Origin: an uncultured Candidatus Melainabacteria bacterium
Lineage (GTDB): Bacteria > Cyanobacteriota > Vampirovibrionia > Gastranaerophilales > Gastranaerophilaceae
Reading direction: 5' to 3'
DNA length: 64,000 bases
Assembly: GCA_934691935.1 (NCBI GenBank)
Contig: CAKUTH010000002.1
Location: 124,001 to 188,000, forward strand
Position 1 is the first letter of the stretch. Each line of letters starts with the position of its first letter. Below, one piece after another: positions 33,894 to 43,239 of this stretch. Below the pieces are notes generated by a model. The model saw only the letters and a program-made list of their open reading frames with translations, had not been told where the DNA came from and did no database searches. Made by a program: the position numbers and the translations under genes.

Positions 33894-35150
33894 TTAACTG
33901 TTTTTCAAATCTCTATGATGAAATTGCCTTTCTCCACAAACATAATCGCCGACAATATTACCGTTTCCGACAAGTTTATATTTATAAATCGTCAAACCTT
34001 CCAAGCCGACAGGACCTCTGGCATGGGTTTTGTTAGTAGAAATTCCTACCTCTGCGCCAAATCCATACCTAAAACCATCCGCAAATCGCGTAGATGCATT
34101 AAAATAAACTCCCGCTGAATCAACTTTATTCATAAATTTTTCAGCATTTTCAACGCTTTTTGTAATAATACTATCCGTATGCCCCGAACCATAAGTGTTT
34201 ATGTGTTCAATCGCTTCATCCACACTTTTTACAGTCTTGAACGCCAAAATCTTGTCGCCATACTCGTGAGCCCAGCTTTCTGGTTCTGACACAAGTTGAA
34301 TATCTGATAACTGCAATGATGCAAGCAAATTGTCTTTACCCTCAAAATCCTCATGGATTAACAATGTTTCAACTGCATTACATGCGCTCGGATACTGAGT
34401 TTTTGCGTCAGTAACAACTTTTATTGCCATTTCTAAATCTGCACTTTTATCCACAAAAATATGGCAAATGCCATCTGCATGCCCCAAAACAGGAATTCTT
34501 GTGTTATCTTTGATAAACCTTACCAACTTATTGTTTCCGCGCGGGATTATAAGATTTACGTATTTGTCGCATTTCAACATTTCCGCAACTTCTTCGTGCG
34601 TAAATATCTGTTGCACAACATTTTGAGGGAATTCTTCAACCTCAGAAAGTGCAGAATTTATTACCTCAAGAATTTTTTTGTTTGTATTAATACTTTCCTT
34701 GCCACCCTTTAAAATCACCGCATTGGCAGATTTTATCGCAAGTGAAGAAATCTGTGCAATAACATCTGGTCTGGCTTCAAAAATTATCCCCAAAACCCCG
34801 ATAGGGCAAGAAACTTTGTAAAGAGTCAAGTCGCTATCAAGCTCTCTTACTAAAAGTTTTTTGTTTATAGGGTCATCGAGATTTGCTACATCACGAATTC
34901 CTGCAACCATATCACGCATTTTATTTTCACTAAAAACAAGACGATTAAATGTAGATTTTGAAAGTTTTCCTTCGTCAACCAATTTTTGAGCATTTTCTAA
35001 GTCAATTTTGTTTGCGTCAAAAATTTCATCTTTTGCGCTTTCAATTTTGTCAGCAATTTTTACCAAAGCCTTATTTTTTATTTCAGTTGGTAAATCTGCA
35101 ATTTTTAAAGATGCGTCTTTTGCGTTTTTTGCAATTTGTATAAAATCCAT
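33894..35150 (-). CDS. proA: Glutamate-5-semialdehyde dehydrogenase (gamma-glutamyl phosphate reductase)
   Basis: This 418-residue NADPH-dependent enzyme performs the second proline-biosynthesis step. It has the ALDH-like ProA pattern: FEARPDVI near 110, KGGKES near 135, IPRGNNKLVRF near 200, and the catalytic Cys in QYPSACNAVETLL near 258. The start is the ATG at 35150, behind AGAGGA; an upstream ATG has weaker support. proB lies 67 bp upstream, separated by a palindromic repeat. Confidence 0.94.
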   Translation of the reverse strand: MDFIQIAKNAKDASLKIADLPTEIKNKALVKIADKIESAKDEIFDANKIDLENAQKLVDEGKLSKSTFNRLVFSENKMRDMVAGIRDVANLDDPINKKLLVRELDSDLTLYKVSCPIGVLGIIFEARPDVIAQISSLAIKSANAVILKGGKESINTNKKILEVINSALSEVEEFPQNVVQQIFTHEEVAEMLKCDKYVNLIIPRGNNKLVRFIKDNTRIPVLGHADGICHIFVDKSADLEMAIKVVTDAKTQYPSACNAVETLLIHEDFEGKDNLLASLQLSDIQLVSEPESWAHEYGDKILAFKTVKSVDEAIEHINTYGSGHTDSIITKSVENAEKFMNKVDSAGVYFNASTRFADGFRYGFGAEVGISTNKTHARGPVGLEGLTIYKYKLVGNGNIVGDYVCGERQFHHRDLKNS

Positions 35151-35164
35151 AATGTCCTCTTTCA

Positions 35165-35211
35165 TCCCTCACCCGCCCTCTGGGCACCCTGTCTCTCAAG
35201 GGGCGAGGGGT
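35165..35211. repeat. GC-rich palindromic repeat between proB and proA
   Basis: CCCTCACCCGCCCTCTGGG...CAAGGGGCGAGGG is an imperfect palindrome with base composition very unlike its surroundings. It resembles repeats found between genes in many bacteria and is similar in plan to the CCTTCCC and CCTCCCC hairpins elsewhere in the window. Confidence 0.65.
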
Positions 35212-35217
35212 ATACGA

Positions 35218-36357
35218 TTATAATAACGTAATATTATCGCGCGTGATAATTGCGTCGTAGTTTTTGAATCCTAAAATTTCCATAATATTGTCGGAATGGC
35301 AACCAATCACTCGTCTGCAAGAATCAGAAGCGTAGTTCACAATACCGCGAGCTATCTCATTTCTGCTTTCATCAAGAATTGAAACAACATCACCTTTGTT
35401 AAACTCGTTGATAACTTCACAAACACCGATTGGCAACAGACTTTTTTCCGCAAGTAATGCTTTTTTTGCACCGTCATTAACCACAATTTGTCCGATAATG
35501 TTTGTTGCATAACCAATCCAACGTTTTTTGTCAGAAAGCCCTTCTGTTTGTGGCAAGAACATTGTACCAACTTCTTCACCTTCAAAGACTTTTTTGATTA
35601 CGTAAGGTATTTTGCCGTTTGCAATCAAAACTTTTCCGCCAAAACGTGTAACCATTTGTGCTGCTTTCAGTTTTGTTCGCATACCGCCTCGTCCGCCTTC
35701 TGACGCGTCTGTTCCAAGTGCAAGAATTTTATCGGTAACTTCATCAACTTTTCTGATTATTTTTGCATCAGGGTTTGATTTTGGGTTCTTGTCATAAAGC
35801 CCTTCGACATCAGATAGAATTACCAACAAATCTGCATCAAGTTCACTAGCAACAAGTGCAGAAAGTTTGTCGTTATCGGAAAAACAAACTTGCATGTGCT
35901 CATAGTGCGGGTGAACTTCAACTGTTGAAACTGTATCATTTTGGTTAATAATCGGAATTACACCGAGTTCTAACAGTTTGTTCAAAGTTGTTCTGAGGCT
36001 CAAATATCTTTGACGGAGTGAAAAATCATCTTCTGTCAACAATATTTGAGAAGCGATTAGACCATAAGTATCAAATCCGCTTTCATAAATTGACATCAAT
36101 TTACCTTGACCAATAGCTGCACATGCCTGTTTTAGGGCTACACCTTCTGTACTGTCTATTCCAAGTCGTTTTTTACCCAACCCGACAGCTCCTGAGGTTA
36201 CGACGATAACTTCTTTTCCAATTCTTGCTAAATGAGAAATATCCTCAATAAAAGAAAAAACTCTTGGGAGTGAAACATAGCCGTCATCGCCTCTCAAAAT
36301 ATTTGTTCCAAATTTAAAAACTATACGTTTTGCATTAATAAATTCTTTTCTATCCAT
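35218..36357 (-). CDS. proB: Glutamate 5-kinase with PUA domain
   Basis: This 379-residue enzyme catalyses the first proline-biosynthesis step. It has an amino-acid-kinase domain (RIVFKFGTNILRG, VVTSGAVGLGKKRLG, INQNDTVST, DNDKLSALVA, GRGGMRTKLKAA) and a C-terminal PUA domain (about 285-379). The start at 36357 is chosen because homology begins there and TATAAT lies 6 nt before this ATG, so the message is probably leaderless. It forms a proBA unit with the next gene. Confidence 0.94.
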   Translation of the reverse strand: MDRKEFINAKRIVFKFGTNILRGDDGYVSLPRVFSFIEDISHLARIGKEVIVVTSGAVGLGKKRLGIDSTEGVALKQACAAIGQGKLMSIYESGFDTYGLIASQILLTEDDFSLRQRYLSLRTTLNKLLELGVIPIINQNDTVSTVEVHPHYEHMQVCFSDNDKLSALVASELDADLLVILSDVEGLYDKNPKSNPDAKIIRKVDEVTDKILALGTDASEGGRGGMRTKLKAAQMVTRFGGKVLIANGKIPYVIKKVFEGEEVGTMFLPQTEGLSDKKRWIGYATNIIGQIVVNDGAKKALLAEKSLLPIGVCEVINEFNKGDVVSILDESRNEIARGIVNYASDSCRRVIGCHSDNIMEILGFKNYDAIITRDNITLL

Positions 36358-36562
36358 GATTTGATTATAATACAAAAAATAATTATGGAATAAACTTTTT
36401 TCTGTCAAAAAGTTTGTCAAAATCTAAATTTTAAAGTGAGTAAGGAAGTAAGTATGTTAGTAAGAGGTTACATGAAATATGTCATTGCGAGCGATACGAA
36501 CTTAACGACTTATCGTCCTAACGACTCAACATCTTATTCTGATACGGTTTTTTCACCTTTCA

Positions 36563-36865
36563 CTAACTAACTTTTTCATCATCGAAGTTGTCGTCAATAG
36601 GTTCAACTGGGGCTTTGTTGTTTCGGTACAAATAATACAGGTACATATCCACAAGCAAAAAGAATGTGTTCATTATGTACAGCCAAAATACCCAATCCAT
36701 ATCATCCAAAACTTTATGCGCAATGCCACAAGCATAACCCAACAAAATTAGCATAGAAAAGTGGATGCTTTTACCGTGTACACATTTGCATTTATAAGTT
36801 TTTAGTGCAGCTATCGGCCAACTAACTCCAAAACATACCATCATTCCAGCTTCAAATACACTCAT
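36563..36865 (-). CDS. PQ-loop / SemiSWEET-like small membrane protein
   Basis: This 100-residue protein has three predicted membrane helices and a PQ-loop-like segment (GVSWPIAALKTYKCKCVHGKS, then LLGYACGI), the layout of SemiSWEET-type half transporters. The usual Pro-Gln pair is not exact (WP-I), so the sugar-transport assignment is uncertain. The start at 36865 has AAAGGAG upstream. Confidence 0.6.
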   Translation of the reverse strand: MSVFEAGMMVCFGVSWPIAALKTYKCKCVHGKSIHFSMLILLGYACGIAHKVLDDMDWVFWLYIMNTFFLLVDMYLYYLYRNNKAPVEPIDDNFDDEKVS

Positions 36866-36993
36866 TATTTTCTCCTTTGTTTCCAATATTACTGTTACTA
36901 TATTTTCATATTACATCATGAATTTTGTTTGGAAATAAAATTTTTATTAAATTTTTCTTGCCACTAACAACATTTAGTAATATACTAAATCTT

Positions 36994-38115
36994 ATGAAAA
37001 ACGTTAGACAAACAAATATAAATATCCATAGGGACAGTTGGGTTGAGATTAATTTAGAGAACATTTCTCACAATATGCGTGAAATCAGAAAAAACACTCC
37101 AAACGGAGTCAAACTTCTTGCCGTTGTAAAAGCCGATGCTTATGGGCACGGTTCTGTAATGATTGCACCGACACTTTTGGCGTCAGGTGCTGATATGCTT
37201 GGGGTTGCGTCAATTGATGAAGGTGTTGACCTTAGGCAGGCAAAAATTAATTGTGAAATTTTGGTTCTTGGAGCAGTACCTGTTTGGGCTGTAGAAACTG
37301 CTGTTAAGGCTGATATTACTATCGCGATTTTTTCAAAAGAACATCTTTGTGCTTGCAAGCAAGCATTTGAAAGAACGGGTATAAAACCGAAAGTTCACGT
37401 AAAACTTGATACTGGCATGAATAGAATTGGTGTTTCTGTTGACGATGCCGTTGAATTTATAAAAGAAGTTAGAAACGCCGATTATCTTGATTTTAGAGGG
37501 GTATTTACGCATCTTGCAAATGCCGAAATTCGAGAAAAAACAAAAATTCAAATTGACAGGTGGAACAAAGTAATCTCCCAAATTGATACAAAAGGTTTGC
37601 TGTTGCATATTTTGAATACCGCTGGTGCTATGTGCTACGATGTACCAAATTCCAATATGCGTCGTGCTGGGATTGGTATTTACGGGCTTTATCCCGATTT
37701 GCCAACTGGAGAGGTTAAAAAGCCAGATTTGAAACCCGTAATGTCACTAAAAGCCCGTATTGTTAATATTCATGAGGCAAAAGATGGTGAAGGCGTAAGT
37801 TACGGTCATACATTTACGGCACACGGAACACGCAAAATTGCAACTGTTCCATTGGGTTATGCAGACGGCGTTCCAAGAGGACTTTCAAACAAAATCAATG
37901 GGGTTTTAAATGGAAAAGAAGTACCTCAAATTGGGAATATTACGATGGATCAAATGATGTTTGATATAACTGGCGTTAACGCAGAATTAGGCGACGTTAT
38001 TACACTATTGGACGAAAATCATTCAATTGATGAATGGGCAAAGATTTTAGGTACAATTAACTATGAATTAACTTGTAGACTGAAAGTCAGATTACCAAGA
38101 GTATACACTCGATAG
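36994..38115 (+). CDS. alr: Alanine racemase
   Basis: This 373-residue PLP enzyme makes D-alanine for peptidoglycan. The PLP-binding Lys is in AVVKADAYGHG near 40 and the catalytic Tyr in SYGHTFTAHG near 270; RAGIGIYGLYP is also present. The start at 36994 is preferred over an in-frame upstream codon, because TATACT lies 7 nt before it and the longer form would include promoter sequence. The start is probably leaderless. Confidence 0.94.
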   Translation: MKNVRQTNINIHRDSWVEINLENISHNMREIRKNTPNGVKLLAVVKADAYGHGSVMIAPTLLASGADMLGVASIDEGVDLRQAKINCEILVLGAVPVWAVETAVKADITIAIFSKEHLCACKQAFERTGIKPKVHVKLDTGMNRIGVSVDDAVEFIKEVRNADYLDFRGVFTHLANAEIREKTKIQIDRWNKVISQIDTKGLLLHILNTAGAMCYDVPNSNMRRAGIGIYGLYPDLPTGEVKKPDLKPVMSLKARIVNIHEAKDGEGVSYGHTFTAHGTRKIATVPLGYADGVPRGLSNKINGVLNGKEVPQIGNITMDQMMFDITGVNAELGDVITLLDENHSIDEWAKILGTINYELTCRLKVRLPRVYTR

Positions 38116-38197
38116 ATTAATGAGTTAATAAAGTAATAGAGAATTTAAGTGGTAGATTGAGGGTTCTATCCCAACATAGTTGAAAAGAGGAGTAAAT

Positions 38198-39448
38198 ATG
38201 GGACAAAATTACGATTTAGGCATAATAGGCGGTGGACCTGCTGGATATACATCAGCTTTTCAGGCAAGAGCAAAGGGCATGTCCGTTGTTTTGTTTGAAA
38301 AAAATGAAATTGGCGGAGTTTGCTTAAATCGTGGTTGCATACCAACAAAAGCTATTTTGCACTCTGCTGAGCTTTATGAAGAAATGAAGTCTGCTCAAGA
38401 TTTGGGTATTAACGCAGAAAATTTATCATTTGATTACTCAAAAGTTGTTGAACGCAAAGACAAAATTGTTGAAAAATTAAGAAAATCACTTGCATTGTCA
38501 TTAAAAAATGCGGGCGTTATGGTAGTAAATTCAGAGGCAACAATTGCCACCAATTCATCTGCTGTTGGGCTTGAAAAGGTTGTTGCGGATAGTGAAACGT
38601 ATGAGTGTAAAAAGATTATCGTTGCAACAGGTTCAAAACCTCGTGATTTTGAAGGTTTAAGATTTGACCACGAATTTATTTTGTCATCAGATGACATTTT
38701 GGAGTTGAAAACATTACCAAAAAGTATTGTTATTATTGGTTCTGGCGCAATTGGAATTGAGTGGGCAAGAATTTTGTCTGCATTTGATGTTGACGTTACT
38801 GTTGTTGAAATGGCAGAACACCTTCTTCCGCTTGCAGATATTGAAGTTTCAAAACGAGTTGAAAGAATTTTTAAAACCAAAAAAATTAAATTCTACACCT
38901 CAAACGGGGTTGAAAAAATTAAAAATCGTCAAATCACTTTAAAATCAGGTGAAATTTTGACACCAGAACTTGTTCTTTTGGCGACAGGCAGAACTCCTCA
39001 GCCTATTGAAAACTGTAATATATGCATTGGTGATGCGTGTGGCAAAATTCAACTTGCACACTTTGCGATAAAACAAGCTATTGCACAAATCTGCGAAATA
39101 GAGTTTGACGAAACACTTGTACCGTCTGTTGTTTACGGTTGCCCAGAAATTGCTTGGGTTGGAAAAAGAGAACAAGATTTGGAAGATGGAAGCTATCAAA
39201 AATCAAATCTTTTAATTTCCGCACTTGGCAAATCTCATTGCGACAATTGCTCTGATGGATTTATAAAACTTCTTGCCCAAAACGGTAAAATCATTGGCGC
39301 ACATATTGTTGCCAAAGAGGCATCTGCTTTAATTCAAGAAATAACAATCGCTATGCAAAATAACATAACGATTGATGATTTGAAAAAAGTTTGTTTCGCC
39401 CATCCGACATATTCAGAAGGGATTTTTGAAAGTTTGTTTAGATTGTAG
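38198..39448 (+). CDS. Dihydrolipoyl dehydrogenase-like flavoprotein, shortened
   Basis: This 416-residue class I disulfide oxidoreductase has the FAD motif GGGPAG (11-16), the redox pair Cys42/Cys47 in GGVCLNRGCIPTK, an NAD-binding VIIGSGAIGIEWA and the C-terminal HPTYSE with the catalytic His-Glu. After LLATGRTPQPIEN the roughly 30 residues that normally precede the second FAD motif are missing; the motif itself remains as CIGDACGKIQLAH. Typical Lpd has about 460 residues. A GAGGAG site supports the start. lipA lies 1.4 kb downstream, but no E1/E2 genes are here. Confidence 0.85.
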   Translation: MGQNYDLGIIGGGPAGYTSAFQARAKGMSVVLFEKNEIGGVCLNRGCIPTKAILHSAELYEEMKSAQDLGINAENLSFDYSKVVERKDKIVEKLRKSLALSLKNAGVMVVNSEATIATNSSAVGLEKVVADSETYECKKIIVATGSKPRDFEGLRFDHEFILSSDDILELKTLPKSIVIIGSGAIGIEWARILSAFDVDVTVVEMAEHLLPLADIEVSKRVERIFKTKKIKFYTSNGVEKIKNRQITLKSGEILTPELVLLATGRTPQPIENCNICIGDACGKIQLAHFAIKQAIAQICEIEFDETLVPSVVYGCPEIAWVGKREQDLEDGSYQKSNLLISALGKSHCDNCSDGFIKLLAQNGKIIGAHIVAKEASALIQEITIAMQNNITIDDLKKVCFAHPTYSEGIFESLFRL

Positions 39449-39543
39449 AAATTTGTTTGTTGTAAAGAAAAATTAAATCTTCTTAGATAATTAACAAATT
39501 TTTTACTTTACATTTTTTTAATCAATACAAAAGAGGTGTGAAT

Positions 39544-40386
39544 ATGTCAATAAAAATAAATCCTATAACAGAAAAAGGCGCACAAATTGTTAGAGAAGGG
39601 ATTTCAAAGCAAGCCCAAAAACTTAGCTCACAAGGAATGGATACGGGCAAAGCACTTGCAAGTGATGTTGTTGAAATATCTTTTTCACACTTGTACGAAA
39701 ATCTTGCTGAAATTGAGACAATGCGAAATGCTGGCGTAACACAGACAGAAATAGCTGAGCGTTTTGGCGTTGGCAGAGGCTCTATACAGAAATTTCTGAG
39801 CACGCATTTGCCTGATGCAACATCAGAAGGCAGAAAATTTGTTAATGCGATAAGAAATTATTTTTCTGCCAAAACTGCAAAAGAAAAAAATGATACCTTT
39901 ATTGTTGTAGACCAATTTTTACAAAAATATGCAAAAGAAAGATGTGACTTGAAAAAGATTTCTTATGACGATTATTTGCAAGATTTAAGATTAAAATTAA
40001 TGGATACAGCAAAAGAAAATGCTGAAAATCCAGATTTCAAACTCCCAAAATTCGCATACGAGTTAAAAAAAGGACTAGATAGGAGAGGAGTTCAAAAAGA
40101 AACACCTGTTTTTGTTCCGCTCAGCGAAATAAAAAGTGACAAAGATATCGCTGTTGATATGGATTTTGCAACTAAAATGTTTGAAAATGACGACTACCTT
40201 GAAAAAAGTATACTCAATTCTGATTTGTCAGAAAGAGAAAAAATTGTTGTACAAAATTGTTTAATTAAAAATAAAACTTATGAAGAAGTCGGAGATTGGT
40301 TAGGATTAACTAGAGCAAGAATTGGACAAATTTTCCAAAAATCTCTGGAAAAATTAATGAGTTTTAAAGATTTACCAAAAATGTAA
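39544..40386 (+). CDS. Sigma-70-like protein with an extra N-terminal helix-turn-helix
   Basis: This 280-residue protein has a homeodomain/resolvase-like helix-turn-helix at about 62-90 (GVTQTEIAERFGVGRGSIQKFL) and a sigma region-4-like helix-turn-helix near the C terminus (LSEREKIVVQNCL...TYEEVGDWLGLTRARIGQIFQKSLEKL). A region-2-like core is not obvious, so it may be a regulator built from sigma parts and not a true sigma factor. GAGGTG precedes the ATG; a terminator follows. Confidence 0.65.
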   Translation: MSIKINPITEKGAQIVREGISKQAQKLSSQGMDTGKALASDVVEISFSHLYENLAEIETMRNAGVTQTEIAERFGVGRGSIQKFLSTHLPDATSEGRKFVNAIRNYFSAKTAKEKNDTFIVVDQFLQKYAKERCDLKKISYDDYLQDLRLKLMDTAKENAENPDFKLPKFAYELKKGLDRRGVQKETPVFVPLSEIKSDKDIAVDMDFATKMFENDDYLEKSILNSDLSEREKIVVQNCLIKNKTYEEVGDWLGLTRARIGQIFQKSLEKLMSFKDLPKM

Positions 40387-40391
40387 TAAAT

Positions 40392-40427
40392 AAAAGCACT
40401 ACTTAAGATTTTTAAATAGTGCTTTTT
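40392..40427 (+). terminator. Rho-independent terminator
   Basis: AAAAGCACTA and TAGTGCTTTTT pair, followed by an AT-rich tail. Confidence 0.75.
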
Positions 40428-40478
40428 AATTTTTTTATCCAGACTACATTTTCCTTCTTGTTTTCTTGCTCGCTCGCG

Positions 40479-40730
40479 TTAAATCGTACCTGTCCAGAAA
40501 GGTGGTCTGCCAAAATTCCAGTATGTATTTGTTGGGTTAAAATCTTTGTGACGACGTCTAAACCATTTTCTTTTTGTTTCGGTAGTTGTTTGGCTAACCT
40601 GTTGATTTTCAGCAGGTTGAACTGTTGTTTCTGTCACGGTTTCTTTGTAAGAACCTGGAACTTGATAAATTTCTGCGTATGCACATCCCGCAAAACACAA
40701 TAAACATAAAATTGTTACTAAATTTTTCAT
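40479..40730 (-). CDS. Small exported protein, possible lipoprotein
   Basis: This 83-residue protein has a signal sequence (1-19) with CFAGC near residue 16, which could be a lipobox, or cleavage could follow AYA. The rest is Thr/Gln-rich and ends in a basic, aromatic stretch (KWFRRRHKDF). Function unknown. Its stop codon lies in TTAACGCGAGCGAGCAAG, which resembles the 21-bp border of the tRNA-tail cassettes. Confidence 0.6.
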   Translation of the reverse strand: MKNLVTILCLLCFAGCAYAEIYQVPGSYKETVTETTVQPAENQQVSQTTTETKRKWFRRRHKDFNPTNTYWNFGRPPFWTGTI

Positions 40731-40806
40731 AATCTTTATCCTTTTTTATTTACATTATACTCTTTCAAAACATGAAAATCAATATTTTTGCTATATAATT
40801 TAAAAT

Positions 40807-41661
40807 ATGCAAAGAAGATTACCTGATTTTTTAAAACGACCAATTATTGATACTGACAAAACTCGTACTGTCAGAAAGATATTAAAAACAAAATGTTTGA
40901 ACACAGTTTGTGAAAATGCGCGTTGTCCAAACAAAAACGAATGTTATACAAAAAACACTGCGACATTTTTAATTATGGGTGGAAATTGTACACGCAATTG
41001 CAGATACTGCAACATTTCTTGCGCACGCCCAGAACCCCTTGATATAGACGAACCAAAACATGTTGCTCAAGCTGTTAAAGATTTGGGGTTGAAATATGCG
41101 GTAATAACATCTGTAACCCGTGACGATTTGCCAGATGGCGGTGCTGAACATTTTGCAAACTGCATTAAAGAAATCCGAAATATTTGCGATGATGTAAAAA
41201 TTGAAATATTAACTCCAGATTTTAAGGGTAATATCGAGGCTTTAAATACAATTATAAAATCTCAACCAAATGTCTTTAACCACAATATTGAAACTGTTCG
41301 CGAAGTGTTTAAGACAGCACGCCCGCAAGGAGATTACGACTGCTCGCTTAATGTTTTAAAATACATCAAAGAAAACAGTGATATTACCACAAAATCAGGA
41401 TTAATGATTGGTTTGGGCGAAACTTTTGAACAAATTGAAGCAACGATGAAAGATTTAAAAAACGTGGGTTGCGACGTCTTGACAATCGGTCAATATATTC
41501 AACCTTCAAAAAAACACTTAGATGTTTCAAAATATTACTCGCTTGAAGAATATGAAAAATTAAAATCAATGGCAAAAGAAATTGGTTTTGAACATTTTCA
41601 AATTGGTCCTTTGGTAAGGAGTTCCTACAATGCGAGCGAAATTGCACCAGAAACTACTTAA
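40807..41661 (+). CDS. lipA: Lipoyl synthase
   Basis: This 284-residue radical-SAM enzyme inserts sulfur into octanoyl groups. It has both clusters: the auxiliary one in CENARCPNKNEC (CxxxxCxxxxxC, about 35-46) and the SAM cluster CTRNCRYC (CxxxCxxC, about 61-68). The C-terminal RSSYNASE supplies the Ser ligand of the auxiliary cluster. TATAAT lies 7 nt before the ATG without a ribosome binding site. Confidence 0.95.
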   Translation: MQRRLPDFLKRPIIDTDKTRTVRKILKTKCLNTVCENARCPNKNECYTKNTATFLIMGGNCTRNCRYCNISCARPEPLDIDEPKHVAQAVKDLGLKYAVITSVTRDDLPDGGAEHFANCIKEIRNICDDVKIEILTPDFKGNIEALNTIIKSQPNVFNHNIETVREVFKTARPQGDYDCSLNVLKYIKENSDITTKSGLMIGLGETFEQIEATMKDLKNVGCDVLTIGQYIQPSKKHLDVSKYYSLEEYEKLKSMAKEIGFEHFQIGPLVRSSYNASEIAPETT

Positions 41662-41736
41662 TCAAATTGTTAATCTTTCTTAAGATTAGACCTATGGCTA
41701 TTTGCTTTTTATGTCAAAGAATGTACAATTAGTAAT

Positions 41737-42567
41737 ATGGTAAAACAGGAAGAACAATTATATTCTGACATCCCGCCAACAAAGTTGAGGAATAAAGAGG
41801 AGAAATTCAAACCAGCAAAGACTAGCCGTTTTTGGCTTTGGGTTGCTAGTATGTTTTTCTTTAATATGTTGCAAAATAGATTTTTTGCGTTTCGCTATAG
41901 AGGCGCAGAAAACGTTATTGAAAAAGGCGTTCCAACAATTCTTTTTGCTCCGCATTGCAACTGGTGGGACGGAATAGTTTTGTACAACACTACACACAGA
42001 ATTTTTCATAAAGAAATCCGATTGATGATTGAAGAATTAAATAGATTTCCACTACTCAGACGCGGTGGCGGATATTCTGTGAATAAAAAATCTCCTCAAT
42101 CAGCGATGAAGGCTTTGCAGTATTCTGTTGACGTTGTTGGTGATTTGAAAAATATTCTTTCTATTTTCCCACAAGGTATTATCAGACCGCCACACTATAG
42201 ACCTATTGAATTTCAAACAGGTTTGGCATACATTGCCCAAAATGCCGTAAAACGCTATGGAAAAGTAAATCTTGTACCAATGGCTATTGATTATTCTTTC
42301 TTCAGAGATAATAGACCAGAAGTTATTGTTGATTTTGGACAACGCATTGAAATTTCAAAGGATAATGAGCTTAGCAAACTTAGCCGAAAAGATCTTACCC
42401 ACTACCTTGAACACGCATTGACAAAAACTTGCGATGACCAATTTAAAGAGATTTCTCAAGGTGATATAACAAAATATAACATCTTGTTTAAACAACATTT
42501 AAAATGGTACAGGCGCATAGAACAACGCCTGAAAAGCATTGATTTGCCACCAGTTGCAGATGTTTAG
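41737..42567 (+). CDS. PlsC-like 1-acylglycerol-3-phosphate acyltransferase family protein
   Basis: This 276-residue protein has the acyltransferase motif H-x4-D as APHCNWWD near residue 70, and FPQGIIRPP near 145 in place of the usual FPEGTR. There is a hydrophobic segment at about 32-50. It probably acylates a glycerophospholipid or related lipid at the inner membrane; the altered second motif leaves the substrate open. TACAAT lies 7 nt before the ATG. Confidence 0.85.
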   Translation: MVKQEEQLYSDIPPTKLRNKEEKFKPAKTSRFWLWVASMFFFNMLQNRFFAFRYRGAENVIEKGVPTILFAPHCNWWDGIVLYNTTHRIFHKEIRLMIEELNRFPLLRRGGGYSVNKKSPQSAMKALQYSVDVVGDLKNILSIFPQGIIRPPHYRPIEFQTGLAYIAQNAVKRYGKVNLVPMAIDYSFFRDNRPEVIVDFGQRIEISKDNELSKLSRKDLTHYLEHALTKTCDDQFKEISQGDITKYNILFKQHLKWYRRIEQRLKSIDLPPVADV

Positions 42568-42705
42568 AAAGTGATTTTGAGAGCTGTGCAAAAAATAGAA
42601 AATTTTATAGCTTTTTATTAAGTGATGTTACAAGATTGTTAAAAAATTTGTCTTTTTTTTGTATATAAAATAGAATATAATTGGAGAAATTTAAGGGATA
42701 AAATA

Positions 42706-43203
42706 ATGATATCAGAACAAGAGCTAGAGGGAAAAACTTTATCTCCTCAAGAAGTGAGAAGTATTTTAAAAACAGACAATAAAGAAATCGTTGAATTATG
42801 CAAACGAGCTTCTATTTTGCCGAGAAAAAATAGTAAAGGACAAACATACTTTTCATACGATGAGGTGAAAAATTTGAGAAAAGTTCAAGCAATGAAAAAT
42901 GCATCAATGCTACCAACAAAGTCAGATTACAAGCAACCGTCTGCTATTATGAATATTCTTAGTTCTATAAAAGATATGGAAACTAAGTTGAGCAGTAAGA
43001 TTTCTAAAGTTATCGACGAAAAACTTGAAGGTATGGATGAAGTCGTTGTTGAATTGATTCGTTGCAAAACAGATAACGAAACTCTTAGACAAAAAATTAT
43101 TGATTTGAATAAAGAAATCTACCGTTTGAAAAATGATTTAAATTCTTACAAACCTGTAGGTCTTGGTTTTTATAAGAAAAAAGAAAAATATACTTGGGAA
43201 TAA
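42706..43203 (+). CDS. MerR-like helix-turn-helix protein with coiled coil
   Basis: This 165-residue protein has a MerR-type winged helix-turn-helix at the N terminus (LSPQEVRSILKTDNKEIVELCKRA...YFSYDEVKNLRK). The C-terminal half is a predicted coiled coil (about 90-150: KDMETKLSSKISKVIDEKL...LRQKIIDLNKEIYRLKNDL). No effector domain is visible. It sits 36 nt before recA and may be co-transcribed with it. Confidence 0.7.
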   Translation: MISEQELEGKTLSPQEVRSILKTDNKEIVELCKRASILPRKNSKGQTYFSYDEVKNLRKVQAMKNASMLPTKSDYKQPSAIMNILSSIKDMETKLSSKISKVIDEKLEGMDEVVVELIRCKTDNETLRQKIIDLNKEIYRLKNDLNSYKPVGLGFYKKKEKYTWE

Positions 43204-43239
43204 AACAAGTTAAAAACTTGTGTATAAAGGAATTATTCA

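Noticed and set aside
36925..36993. Upstream start for alanine racemase
   Set aside because: The extra 23 residues would lie across the -10 box that precedes the ATG at 36994 and have no similarity to the family.
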